Positions 11,592 to 22,443 of a stretch of 64,000 nt of DNA are shown one piece after another. The DNA lies in the NCBI GenBank assembly GCA_004431415.1, contig QPMI01000482.1:434001-498000 (forward strand), written 5' to 3'. The DNA is from Cyanophora paradoxa (Eukaryota; Glaucocystophyceae; Cyanophorales; Cyanophoraceae). Each line of letters starts with the position of its first letter. Within the stretch, counting starts at the first letter, position 1. Below the pieces are notes generated by a model. It was not told the origin of the DNA, did not search any database, and was given only the letters and a program-made list of their open reading frames with translations. The translations under genes and the position numbers were made by a program.

Positions 11592-13150
11592 TCAGCTCTG
11601 TATGCACTGATCCGCCGTCGTGACGTGCGGAGGCGCCGTACGCGTGCAGCCGGCCGTATCCGGTCCGGATCCCGAAGCGGACACCATGAGCGCCCGTTCG
11701 AGCTCCGCCGCGGAGGAAGGCGTGTCGGGCGTCGCCCCTCCGGCCTGCTCGCCCGCGGGCTCCGCCTTGACGTACCCGGCGAAGCGGCCCCCGACCCGCT
11801 GTCGCCTGCGCGGCCACAAGAGAGAGAATGTAAGTGCATTTAGTCTGAAAATTAAAGACCTCCAGAGAGGGGCACCGGCAGGCGGCCTCGCGGCGGCCCT
11901 CGTAGATGACCCGGCGCCCCCACGCGCGCCGCCCGCGCTTCTCCCGGTACCGCCGGATCGCCTCCCCCTGCCGGCCCCGCTCGCAAATCAGAGATGCAGA
12001 CATATGCATGGGCGAGGGCAATATTTGATTATAATTATAATCTATTTTTTTTCAGCACTTGGGGGCGCACGCGGGACCAGGGGGTGCCGTCGGAGTAGGC
12101 GAGATCGACGCCGACGGGGACGGCGGCCGGCTTGGAGGATCCGGAGGCCGGGGCGGGGGAGCCCCGGGCGGAGCTGCCCGTGGCGCTGCAGCTGGCGCCA
12201 GCGCTGGGACGGGGCGAGCAGGATCCGGAGGCGCCGGGGCCGATCGCGAGGGGCGTGCCGGCGCGCGGGGAGGGCCCCGGACTATCCGCCCGCGAAGTCG
12301 ACGAGAGCGAGCTCGAGCTGCTGCGCGGCCGCGGGAGACCGCCGACGGGCGCGGGCGCCGGAGGCGCGAGGTGGGCGCCCGGCCGCGGAGAGAGCTTGGG
12401 GTCCTGGCTCTGCTCGTAGGCCCAGAGGGGTACGAGTCCCGGGGTCCCGGGGGGTATGAAGACTGTGTGGAGCGCCCACGCGGAGGGAGAGGTTTGGAAG
12501 CGCTCCCGGCGAGCTCGGGAGGACTCAGAGCCGGTGTGCATGGGGGGAAGGAACAGTGGCGGGCCGGGGGCCAGAAGGCACACGGGCGGGTGCGCGCCGG
12601 CCAAGGGGCCGAATCCGTTCCCGCGGCTGGCCGCGCCGCTCTGCAATTGCCCGGCGACGCCGGCGCCGTGGAGAGGGCTCGCGCGGCACAGGGGCGGGGG
12701 CTCTTCAGGGCCGGGCCCATCCGTCTGCGGCTGGGTAGCTGTGGGGCTGCAGCTGCCCGTGGACGTCGACGCGCCGCTCTCCTCGGGGCTGCCTTGGATG
12801 GGGCTCGAGCTCGCACTTGGGAGGGAGCCCGGCGAGATGGCCGAGCTCGAGGCGGGCGAATCGAGGTCGAGGAGAGGGCAGGAAAAGGGTGGCAGGCCTA
12901 GGGTCTCGAGAAATTCTTCGAATGGGGGAAGCAAGGAGGGCGAGGAGTCGGGATCTGGCAGCTCGAGCTCGAGCGAGGGGAATTCGACGTGCGCTGCCGC
13001 CGGAGGCGAGACCGGGCGTTCCGACGGGGGATTCGGAAGAGGAGGGGCGGGCGGAAGCTCGGTGTGGCTGAAGTTGAAAGGGTGCTCTGCCCCGGATCGA
13101 AATTCGCGCCGCCGATCGCGAGGAAGCGAAGCATCCGCGAAGGGGACCAC
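11592..13150 (-). CDS. CCT-motif transcriptional regulator (CONSTANS/TOC1-type motif)
   Basis: CCT motifs mediate nuclear localisation and DNA or NF-Y binding in plant and algal regulators of light and clock responses. The motif lies near the C-terminus and is split by introns: a long exon ends RVRPQ near 12062, an exon gives GEAIRRYREKRGRRAW and RRVIYEGRREAACR (about 11968-11873), and after another intron RQRVGGRFAGYVK follows (about 11818-11780), reproducing the full R-x5-RYxEKRxxR...RVxGRF pattern. The N-terminal 370 residues are Ser/Pro/Gly-rich, with an acidic-hydrophobic stretch FPSLELELPDPDSSPS and FEEFLETLGLPPF resembling an activation region. No B-box zinc finger or receiver domain is seen, so it is a CCT-only (CMF-like) type. 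The start at 13150 is the first Met of the open frame; an upstream exon is possible because an overlapping frame is open to 13419. Confidence 0.8.
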
Positions 13151-13918
13151 AAGTACTGCGCCGGGCGGCCCGACCGCGGCTTTCGCAGCTGCGACCGGCC
13201 GCGGACTCGCGCTTGCGGCTCGATGTCGAAAGTCGAGATATCGCTCGCTCGCCCGGCACTCTTCGAATTTCGTTTCTGCGCAGCCGCAAATTCGCGCTCA
13301 GGGATCGAAATTTGAATTCCGGGCTCGTCATGCCCAGGCGCAAAGAATCGCCGCGGACCGGAATTTTCGGTCTTGTTTGCCGTGACTGTCAGCTCCTCGG
13401 TCAGCCATCGCTCCGCCATCGCTTAAGAAGAGAGTGGAGGAGCCCCGGGGGATCCAATCTGTTTTCGCGCAAATTTGCGTCGACTAACAGTGATGATCGA
13501 CTTTTTGCGCGAATTTGCGTCCGCAGGCGCACGCACGTACGAAAGGCAGAATTCGAAGGCCAGCTGCGCAGCTGCTCGCCCTCTGCTGCCAGAATTGCGG
13601 GCCGGGGCCGGCCAGAGCTAGACAAGGACCACGTGCACCTAGCTGCGAAAAGGCAGAGGAGTAAGTTCAGGCGTGAGGTGTATGTAAGTTCGAGTGTTTT
13701 TTTTCGCGGCGCAAATTAAAACATTAACATGCACGAGCTCGCGAGGCCGCGCGCGCTCGCGATCGAGAGGAGCTAGAGGCCCTCGAGGGGCCGGCCGGGG
13801 ATCCGGATCCGGAGCTAGATCTAGAGGAGATCTAGATCTAGAGGGGGCCGGGCTCGAGGAGCTCGAGGCCCCTTATAATTAGCTTTAGATATGGAGGAGA
13901 GGGGGAGGTGGCCATGGT

Positions 13919-13943
13919 GGGGGGGGGGGGGGGGGGGGGGGGG
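13919..13943. repeat. 25-nt G run
   Basis: Pure G on the plus strand, followed by GGGCGATTTTT. Unlike the other long runs it is not inside a gene I can assign. If the pattern of C tracts in sense introns holds, a minus-strand transcript may cross it. Confidence 0.8.
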
Positions 13944-14441
13944 CGGGCGATTTTTGGGGAAGGACCCCCTTAAGCTTCCCCTTCCCCCACTTGGGGGTGT
14001 CACAGTGTTCGGGTGCCCACCCCGGGGCCCAGGGGCCGGAGGAGGAGGGGGCCACCACCCGGGGGTGTCACAGCTGGAGGAGAGGGGGCCGGGCTGGAGG
14101 CCTAGCGCTAGCAGGCACCCTAGATTTGGAGGAGGGACAGGAGAGGCCTGAGGGGGGCCGGGCTATCTAGATTTAAATTTAGATCTAGAGCTCGAGCGGG
14201 CGCGGCGGCGCAGTCAGCTGCAGGTTTAGATGCATGCCGGTGCAGCAAGTTGCAAGTTGAAACTGTGGTGCCGGGCCGGGGTGCAATCTTTCGAATTCAC
14301 ACATTAGAGAAAAGCTTTACATCTACGCTTCAATTCAGAGCTGCAATGCTGTACATTTACTTCAGACAGAATTGATGTGAGCCGGCTAGCTAATCAACGT
14401 TGGACGCTAATTCATCCTTATCTGGCGAAGCAGGTCTCACG

Positions 14442-14500
14442 CCAAGCAAATTGAAGCTTTTACAACGGAAAACCAAGCAAATTGAAGCTTTTACAACGGA
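14442..14500. repeat. Perfect 28-bp tandem duplication
   Basis: The sequence beginning CCAAGCAAATTGAAGC and ending TTACAACGGA occurs at 14442-14469 and again, identically, at 14473-14500, a 31-bp period. It is in AT-rich DNA between genes. Confidence 0.95.
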
Positions 14501-14632
14501 GCCAGCAAGGCTCGAGCAAAAATGGCCAAAAAGGTCCGACGATCATATCGTGAAGGGAATCGATCAGGGATCGCAGAGGCAGTGGCGACGCGACGTCTGT
14601 ATAGTGGAGGCAGGGGCGCCGGCGGGCCGGAC

Positions 14633-15862
14633 TCAACCGTGGTCCGCGAGGTCGGCCGCGAGGCGCTGGGCGACGGCGCGCGCGAGGGCGGCGTCAGCGC
14701 CGCTGGGAGCATGCCCGTTCCCGCCCTCTTCCGCCTCCCGGGTCGGGATCTCGCGGTCCGGGATCGGGCTGGAGCGCGGCGTGGAGCCCGCTGAGCGGTT
14801 GCCGCTCCAGAACACTGCGGGGCGAGCAGCCGCGCGGTCAGAGAGAGTGTGCGCATTGCTGACCGTGGGGATGCGCACTGTGCGAGCCGGAATACCGGCG
14901 CATCACGTTGTAGCCCCTGTTGCGCGCGGGAAGGTTGCGGGCGTCCTGCACAGGCGCCGTTAGCGAGATCGAATCTCGCGAGGCGGGGGCGCACGGCGGC
15001 CGCACGTCCGACAAAGATTCGTCGCCATGCAGGGACTCGATGTCGCTGTCCTCCATCACGCCGCGCTCGCAGGTAAGATCGATTTTGACGTCTGCGCCGA
15101 AGGTGAGGAATCGGCCTTGAAGTTTGGGGCGACGGGAAGAAACGAACGCGGGGCGAGCTTCGCGGCCCGCCGGCGACTCTCCTCGAGCGCCTCGCCCGCG
15201 GCCTCCAGGCTCGCGAACTCGGTCACCGCTAAGCCTGTGCGCATGCAGGCAGAGATAAGTCGTACGCGTCGGGCTGAGGGAGCGTGCCCGACGCAGTAAA
15301 TTTGGACACACGAAAATGTCCGCAATCATCCGACACCATGGAAGTCTTCTTGACCTGCGAAGAGCGCGCGCGCAAGGAGGTGCTGAGAATCGCGCATGCG
15401 GGGCGCTGGAAGCACACGCAGGACTCTTAAGATGCCATGCTCTACAGTGCAGGCGGCAGCGCGACGGCGGGGCGCGCGGTGCAGACCGGGAAGCCTTCGA
15501 AGAGCTTCCGGACGACGTCCTCGTGCACTTCCGGGCAGTTTCGACCGCAGCTGAGCACGAGCGTAGACATGCGATTGCTTGAAGTCGCGGGAAATCGCCA
15601 GGAACGGCTGGGTTTCGAGCACAGCAGCTGCTGGAAAAAAACACGGACGGGGTACAGCGCCTTAGTCCCAGCGGCGCTGGGCGTGAATGGCGGGCGCCCG
15701 ACTGCGGGCACGGGAAGCTCGTGCTTGCAGGTCGGCACGCCAACCGTCGACCTCCGCGATGGCGAGATGGGCGAAAGCTGACCGCACGGCGTTCCGGCCT
15801 TTCCTCGCGCAGTTGCTGCGGCCGTCGGCATGTCGATGATATGAAGCGGCCCCATACATCAC
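14633..15862 (-). CDS. Unrecognised multi-exon protein
   Basis: No family recognised. A consistent gene model can be read on the minus strand with standard GT-AG introns of the local type. Exons include FAHLAIAEVDGW (about 15770), ETQPFLAISRDFKQSH (about 15575-15620), EDVVRKLFEGFP (about 15495-15530), VKKTSMVSDDCGHF (about 15310-15355), VTEFASLEAAGEALEE with SRRRAAKLAP (about 15150-15225), VKIDLTCERGVMEDSD with IESLHGDESLSD (about 15020-15090, donor GTGCGG), DARNLPARNRGY with NVMRRYSGSH (about 14885-14945, donor GTGCGC), then FWSGNRSAGSTPRSS to the stop at 14633, ending AQRLAADLADHG. The middle holds a short Glu/Arg helix; the end is Ser/Pro-rich. The start at 15862 is the first Met of the first open exon and overlaps the start of the next, divergent gene. 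Confidence 0.5.
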
Positions 15863-18800
15863 GGAGGGGCGCTGGCAACGAGCTTTGGGGGAAGATCGTC
15901 AAGGTGCATATGGCGGTCGCTCCGACGCAATCCCCACGCCGCCCTAACGACACACGCCGCTTCACAGGTCGTCCTTTTCGTCCCGTTTCTGCTCCTGAAG
16001 ATCACCTGGTTCCTGGTGAAAGTCATAGTGTGTTTGGTCGCCCTAGCGGGATGCATCGTATGGGCGACTATCAAGGCCATCTTCCGGCGGTGCGGCGCTT
16101 CCCGCAGGCCATTTCCTTGACCATCGCGCCGCCCTGATTGCTCCTCGCTAGGCTGTCGATGCTCTTTTCGCCATGGCAGCGCCGCTACTCGCAGGAGGAG
16201 TTGGAGGAGATTGAGGACCAAGCGCGGGATCATCTGGAGAGCGAACATGAGCTATTTCCGTCGGTGCGACGCGCCCTCGGCCGCCTGACCGCTCCCTTCG
16301 CTTGCGGCGCTTCGGCCCGTCGCGCAACTCAATAGTGTGCCCTTCCGACTTGCGCAGTTCTTTGACCGTCTTCCGGGCATCGTCAGCGACTTGTTCTCTT
16401 CCGACCCGGTCCTTCAGCTCGCCGCGGTACTGGATCTCGAGGAAACGCTGTCAGCAGGTGCGACGTTCGCCTTCGCGCGGTGTGTGCTCTGTGCCGACCC
16501 GGTGTTCCCACAGACAACTGTGCTGCTGCTGCATTTGAGGATATGGTCGCTCACGCGATCGATGCGGGCGCTGTAACGCGCATATGCAAGATCCTCACTT
16601 CGACGACCATACCCGCGCTGCAGGCGTCGGCCGCGGAGGTGCGGCGCGCTGTGTTCCGCGTGGCGTGCGCTGGTCGCTCACGGGCGCGACGCGCAGGTCC
16701 TGACTGTGATGGCTACTGAGGCGTCGGCGCTCATGAAGCCCTACGTGGATTCGATCGTCCCCGCTTTCGTGCAGCTAACGTGGTCGAGGGAGACTCGAGT
16801 CGTAGAGCTGGTGCGCCTTGCTCGCAGCCGGCGGTCGCGCGCCACAGCGCCGTGCCGTCAATCGCCGCTGACCGCCCCGCTCGCCGCGCAGGGCCTGGAA
16901 TCTATCGCGTCGCTCGCCGAATGCGTGGCGTTCCGCGATATGGTCATCAAGCACAGGTTCGGAGCTGCGCGTCGCCGGGCCGTGTGGCTCGCGGCTCACT
17001 TGCGCCCGCAGCACCGTACGGTTAGCGACGCGAAAGCTCTCCGAGTCGGATCGCGACGGAAAGAACACCGTCAGGTGCGGCCCGCAGCCCCACTCCGCAT
17101 CGGCTCTTCGCACCGTGCAGGGCGCCGATGCTGCGCTCGCGGCGGCGCGCGCGCAGCCGGCGGAACGCAGCGCTGGCGCTGCGGAACCTGGCGGACGGCC
17201 CGCCCTCGAACGAGCAGGTGGCGGCGATGAAGAAGGCGCTCTCGGTGCTGGTGCAGACGCTGACGGACGCGGACGCCGTGCTCGTGCGGCGCGTCTCGAC
17301 GGCGATCGCCTGCATGGCGCGCGGGCCGCCAGCCCAGATCCAGTCCGTCGTCGACTCGGGCGCCTGCGCCAAGCTCGTCGACCTCCTTAAGTGCGCCTTC
17401 CCCCCTCCTGCCCGCCCGCCCGCCGCCGAGGCCGCGGGGCGCCGCAGGAAGCCCGAGACGTCGCTGGGCGTCCAGACGGCGGCGCTGCGCGCGGTCGGCA
17501 ACATCTGCGCCGGCGGGCAGAAGCACGCGCAGGTCCGCCGCCGCCGGCGCACGAGGCGCCCCGCCGCGCGCCCCTTCCGCCGACGCGCCGGCGCGCAGGT
17601 CATGATCGACTGCGGCGTGCTGCCGTGCCTCGCCAAGCTGCTCGTGCACACGCACAAGGGCCTGCAGGAGGACGCCTGCTGGGCCGTCGGGCACATCACC
17701 GCCGGCCTCTCCTCCCAGATCCAGGTCCGCCCCTCCACGCCCGCCCCCTCCCCGGCCCCGTGCCCCCCGCCGAGCCGCGCCGGCGCGAGCGCAGACGGTC
17801 ATCGACGCCGGCATCCTCCCTCTAGTCATCCAGCTGATGTCGCTCGTGGACCCGGCGATGCGCCAGTACGCGACGGTCGAGTTCGCGACGGTCGTCGTCT
17901 CGAACATCAGCCTCTACGGCACCCCCCAGCAGGTCCTGTGCGCTTCGCCCCCGCCTGTCCCCCGGCCCCGCCCTCCCCGCGGTGTCCGCTCATCGCTGCC
18001 CCGGCGCCGCGCGAAGGTACATGGTGGGCCAGAACTGCCTGGAGGCGCTCGGGAGGCTGCGGAACGACCGCGACGCCTCGACGGCGCGGCTGGCGCGCGG
18101 GGCGATCCAGAACATCTCCAAGACGCTGGGCTGGCCCGCCAGCTTCACCCGCAGCCTGCAGATCCCGAGCCGTGGCCAGGCCGCCGTGCTGGCGGCGGCG
18201 GCGGCGATGGGAGCCAAAGGCGCGGCCGGCGCGGACCCGGCGGCAACGGCGGCGGCGGCGGCAGCGGCGGCTGCGGCGGCCCCGCGGAGGACAAGGCGAA
18301 GCAGGAGGCGGCGAAGCAGGAGGCGGCCAAGAAGGCGGCGGCGCCGGCGGGCCCGACCGTGTCAGCGCTGAAGCCCGTCCCGCCCAAAAACAAGCCCTCG
18401 GAGCCCAAGAGGCAGCCCGAGCCGCCCAAGGAGGTCCCCAAGGAGCAGAAGGAGAAGCCCAAGGGCAAGGAGGCGGCGACCCCGCAGGCGGCCGCCTCGG
18501 CGCAGGCGGCGGCGGCCTCGCCGGCGGAGGGCAAGGGCAAGGAGCAGCACAAGGCGCCGTCGACCCCGGCGTCGCCGCAGGCGGGCGGGCGGGGCGGGGG
18601 CGGGGGCGGAGGCGCAGGCGCATCGACGGCGCCGATCCTGGAGGAGGTCGTGTGCGGCCTGCCGGCCTGCAAGGAGGCCTCCCGCGCCATTCGCGCCGAC
18701 GAGCCCTGGGCCGACGTCCGCTGCTCCAAGCGCTGCCGGTCCGCCCCCGCCCCGCCCCGCCCTGCGCGCCCCCACCCGCCCCTGACGCGCCCCGCCCGCG

Positions 18801-20077
18801 CAGCACCGCGACGCACAAGTCGTGCTGGCGGAACCACTGCCGCGTCTTCGGGCTCCGCACCGGGGGCGCCGGCGGGCGCTGCCCCGTCCCGAAGTGCCCG
18901 GGCCGCATCCAGTCGGCGCACGTGACGACGGGCCCGCCGCCGGAGACCTCCGAGTCGGAGGAGGACGGGCCGGAGGAGGAGGAGGAGGAGGAGGCGACGG
19001 GGAGCGACCGCGGGGCGAACCGCGCCGGCAGCGGCTCCCGCGGCTCCACCCCGCCCCGCGAGCGGCGCGCCGCCTCCCCCTCGTTCCGCCAGACGCAGGC
19101 CCGCCTCTTCGAGCCCGAGCGGCGCGAGCGGTGCGCCCCGCCCGGCCCGCCGCGCGCCCCCGCGCCGCTCACCGCGCGGCAGGCCGACGGCGGCGGCGAC
19201 GGCGACGGAGACGGTTCCGGAGTTCTCGTGCCCGCTCTGCGACATCACGGTGAACAGCCAGAGCCAGCTCGACAAGCACAAGCAGGGCCGGTGCGCGATG
19301 CGCGAGCCGTGTCCCCCGCGAGTGCGCCGCTGCGCGGCCGCGGCCCCTCACGCCCCGCGCAGGAAGCACAAGCACATGGAAGCTATGGCCAGCAACCCGC
19401 CACCCGCCATCCCGCTCCCCCCGTCCCGCTCCCGGCGCCCGTCGCGCCGCAGCCGTCGGCGGCCGCCGCGGCCGGCGCCGGCGTTCGCCGTGGCGGGCGC
19501 GCCGCCGCCGGCAAGCCGAGGTCGTCTCGCCCGCGCGCCACCCGCGGCGCCCGCGTGGGGCGCCGGCTCAGCGGGCGTCCGCGGCGCCGCTGCTCCCGCC
19601 GCCGCCTCCGCCGCTCCGGCAGTTGCCGGCCGCACCGGCGTCTCGCCGCCCGCCCTCACCCCTCTCATCTCCGCCGGGGGCCGCTCGGCGCGATCTCCCG
19701 ACCGCGGCCGCCGCGGCCGCCGCCTCTGTCGCGGCGGCCGCCACCGCCGGCGCGCGCCGCGGGATGGCGGGGGCGAACGCCGCCCCGCCGCCCGCGTGCC
19801 CCTCTCCAGCGCTGTGCCGGCCGCCGGGGCCGCCCCGTCCTCCAGCCGCTCGCTGCCGTCGCCGCCGCCGCCGCTGCCCGTGCCGGGCAGCCCGCCGCCG
19901 GCCCGTCCCAGCTGCACGCTGCCGCCCGGAGGCGGCTCCCGCGCTCGCCCCGCGCGCTGGCTCCTCCGCCGGCGCCTCTTCGCTCGCGGCCGCCGCCTCC
20001 GGGAGCGGCCTGGCGGCGCCGCTGCGCCCGACGGCGGCCGGCCAGGCCCTCCACACGCTCTCGCAGGCGGCCGCGGC

Positions 20078-20112
<35 letters not shown>

Positions 20113-21037
20113 CGGCGCAGGCGCTGGCGGCGGCGGGGCCGATGGGCGGCGTGGCGGGCACCTCGTCGGCGCTGGCGACGGAGGACCCGATCGTCTACAG
20201 CACGGCCCGCAAGGCGGTGGCCGGCGCCGATGTCGCCCCCGCACCCGCAGCCGCTGGGCCTGGGCCGGCGGCGAGGCCGGCCGCGGCTCGCCCGCGCCGG
20301 CGGGCGCCGCGGGGCGAGCGAGGAGGACGAGGAGGGCGACTCGCTGGCGCCGGCCGCGCCCTCGGCCTCGCTGGTGGACTCGGTGGCGGGGCGCGCCGCC
20401 CCGCCGGGACAATCGGCTCGGCGGCCCCGGCGCGGCGCGACCCCTGGTTCCACTTCGGCTTCGGCTCCTCCATGTCCGTCTTCAACTTCAGCCTTTTCGG
20501 CAACGAAGCGCCGCAGCCCCAGCCCCAGCCCCAGCCGCTCCCGCCGACTCACCACGTCGCCCACACCCATGTGCCGGCCCGCGTCTCCGCTGCCGCTTCC
20601 GTCGCCGCAACCGCCCCCGCCGCCGCGCGGGCGCGAGCATGGGCGCCGCCGGGGGCCCCGGCGCGCACTCTGGCCCGGCCGGGCGCGCCCCGGGCGCCGG
20701 ATCCGGGTACGAGCTCTTCCCCGGCTTTCGCCACTTCGGCTTCGGCCGCTGGCCGACGGCGCGGCGGGCGCGGCCGGGGCGGCGGTGCGGCGGCCGGCGG
20801 CGGCGAGGAGGGGAGGAGGAGGAGGACGCGCTTGCGGGGCGCCGCGGGCGCGTGCACGCGCCCGACTGCGAGGCGTTCGAGGGGCAGGACGGCGAGCAGT
20901 CCTCCCCGCCCGCCTCCCCCACCGTCTCCATCGGGGGGTACAGCGCGTCGGACATGAAGACGGACTGCCTCATCTGCTGCGCCAACCCGTCCAACGCCGT
21001 CATCCTCGAGTGCGGTGCGTGCGGCCTCCGATCAGCG

Positions 21038-21080
<43 letters not shown>

Positions 21081-21253
21081 ACCCCCCCCCCCCCCCCCCC
21101 CCCACCCCCCCCCTCCCCCCTCTGCCCTCTGATCGCGGCACCCCCTCCGCAGGCCACGCCTGCCTGTGCATGGGGTGCGCCTCATCGGGCCTCAGCAGCT
21201 GCCCCATCTGCCGCGAGCCCATCTCCCGTGTCGTCCGCGTCTACCGTTCCTAG
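15841..21253 (+). CDS. Membrane-anchored ARM-repeat / zinc-finger / RING protein
   Basis: Exon 1 starts MKRPHTSRRGAGNELW. Exon 2 (15968-about 16101) encodes a strongly hydrophobic segment, VVLFVPFLLLKITWFLVKV to AGCIVWATIKAIF. A GTGCGG donor then joins SMLFSPWQRRYSQEELEE. ARM repeats of importin-alpha type follow: FFDRLPGIVSDLFSSDPVLQ (16358 on), AIDAGAVTRICKIL, NAALALRNLADGPPSNEQ, VGNICAGGQKHAQ, MIDCGVLPCLAKLL with EDACWAVGHITAG, and VIDAGILPLVIQLM (to about 18180). No basic importin-beta-binding domain is seen. Next come a Lys/Pro-rich linker (18290-18580), a Cys-rich module (CGLPACKE, RCSKRCR, KSCWRNHCR, RCPVPKCPGR; 18650-18910), a U1-type C2H2 finger (FSCPLCDITVNSQSQLDKHK then a second His pair), an 11-Gln run, and a C-terminal C3HC4 RING (CLICCANPS, ECG, HACLCMGCASS, CPICREPI). 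The ARM-to-linker splice near 18190-18290 is unresolved, so two adjacent genes cannot be excluded. A RING E3 ligase role is inferred. Confidence 0.6.
20079..20111 (+). repeat. CAG microsatellite encoding 11 glutamines
   Basis: Eleven perfect CAG units in the coding frame of the RING protein, flanked by Ala-rich coding sequence. Length is likely polymorphic. Confidence 0.9.
21038..21120 (+). repeat. Very long poly-C tract splitting the RING finger
   Basis: About 80 nt of nearly pure C, 43 C then blocks of C broken by single A or T. It lies in the intron between the first RING half ending LECG and the second half starting HACLCMGC. The acceptor is CCGCAG near 21152. It is the longest C tract in the window. 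Confidence 0.85.
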
Positions 21254-21710
21254 ATCTATCTTTCGATATTAATCGATGCACCCTTTTTCCGCTCGTGTCG
21301 TCGTCGCACAGAGTTTCGTCCGCTGTCGATCCAGTTTTGAGCTGTCTGTTAAGCAACAGCGAACGCGTTTTTGAAGCTGCCCCATTCTCTACGACACGGC
21401 CCGGGATAGATCGTCGACTCGCATCCGAAGGGCTCCCAAAACGATAGCGGGCGCGGGGGGATGTCGATAGCGGAATATATAGACGAGCAGCTAATATTGC
21501 ACACAATTGCAAGACGCATATCTGAAACCGATGAGTACTGCAGCTGCGTGCTCGCGTGCTCCACGAGCATTAGCTCTCGATCGCCGGCTCTGGTGGACAG
21601 GTCAGCATGGCCGAGCGCGCGACCATCCAATCATGACGTGGGCTAGAAAAGGACACCTGCCATTGAAGGCTTCGCGTGAAGAGGCGAGGGCTGGACACGT
21701 GCGGGTCGCG
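21254..21710. other. Convergent intergenic spacer
   Basis: Between two convergent genes. Moderate GC with no coding potential I can support; presumably 3' UTRs and terminators of both genes. Confidence 0.6.
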
Positions 21711-22443
21711 TCAGTCGAAAAGCGTGTTGACGTCGAACCCATGGTCGCTGCTCGATGGTCCCGCCAGCGTCGGCGCGGGCTGCTTGAGCAGCTGGTCCAG
21801 CTTCGCAGCGGGGTCGATCGCATCGTCTGCCGCGACTCCTTCCCACTCGAGGTCCGACTCGTCGTAATCGCCGCTGTTCGCGCTAACAGCTGCGGCCGCT
21901 TCGCGGTGACGACGCTCGCGTTCAATGGCGGCGTCGACGGGCTCAAAGTGTGCGTCGAGATCGGTGGAGTGTGCGTCCAGCGGGTAGAGGCATGCCTGCG
22001 CGAACGTAAGCGCGATGTCCTTTCGATCGCAAGTGACGCGAAGCGCGCTCACCTGTTCGCCGCACATCCACAGCGCTTCGTACGAGAAGCCCGGGCGCTT
22101 CAACCCGACCTTGTGGGCTGCCATCGCTCCGCCGCAAGCTGGGCATCGCGCGCTTATCCCAGGCATGTCGTTCCGCCGCGCTGCGCTCCTCCGCCAGTCG
22201 CCGGGCGCTGGGCAGCCGCTGTCGCCTGCAGCTCCTTTCGCGCGTGTGGCGGACCGGAAGCGCTTATTGATTTCGCTCTCGCGGGACTGTTTGCACTGCG
22301 TGCGCGCCGGCGGAAGCGCGGGTCGTTGAGTGTTGGCCGCAGTTGGCCGCTGTTGGCGCACGAAAGGGGTACACGCACACCACCTCCGACCACTTCTGCG
22401 AGCGTGAGGCGCCGTCTCCGCCGCCGTGAGCTAAAGTTGCCAT
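21711..22443 (-). CDS. Small unrecognised protein with a CPACGG cysteine knuckle
   Basis: No family assigned. The 3' exons are clear: an exon carrying CPACGGAMAAHKVGLKRPG and SYEALWMCGEQ (about 22035-22170), a 63-nt intron (GTGAGC to CGCGCAG), then ACLYPLDAHSTDLDAHFE through a charged helix (AAIERERRHREAAAA), an acidic stretch (DYDESDLEWEG) and the end DHGFDVNTLFD. Upstream, an exon MATLAHGGGDGASRSQKW may provide the start at 22443, ending in a GTGTGCG donor. The CxxC with a further Cys could bind zinc, which is inferred only. If that start is right, it overlaps the divergent gene's ATG by two bases. Confidence 0.45.

Larger units (their letters stand above)
13151..14632. other. Intergenic region with G run and restriction-like word repeats
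   Basis: No supported gene. 13800-13860 and 14160-14190 are built from repeated AGATCTAGATCT/CTCGAG words. 13919-13943 is a 25-nt G run. 14160-14400 is AT-rich. A 28-bp perfect tandem repeat lies at 14442-14500. Confidence 0.6.

Noticed and set aside
15338-15430. Plus-strand peptide MEVFLTCEERARKEVLRIAH
   Set aside because: It looks protein-like, but the minus strand has a coherent exon chain with good donors and acceptors through the same DNA.
16358-18180. A true importin-alpha gene
   Set aside because: The ARM repeats are importin-like, but no basic importin-beta-binding domain is present, a hydrophobic exon precedes them, and Cys-rich/RING exons follow without a gap.
17907-20570. Long minus-strand frames opposite the ARM-RING gene
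   Set aside because: They are antisense shadows of recognisable ARM, C2H2 and RING sequence on the plus strand.
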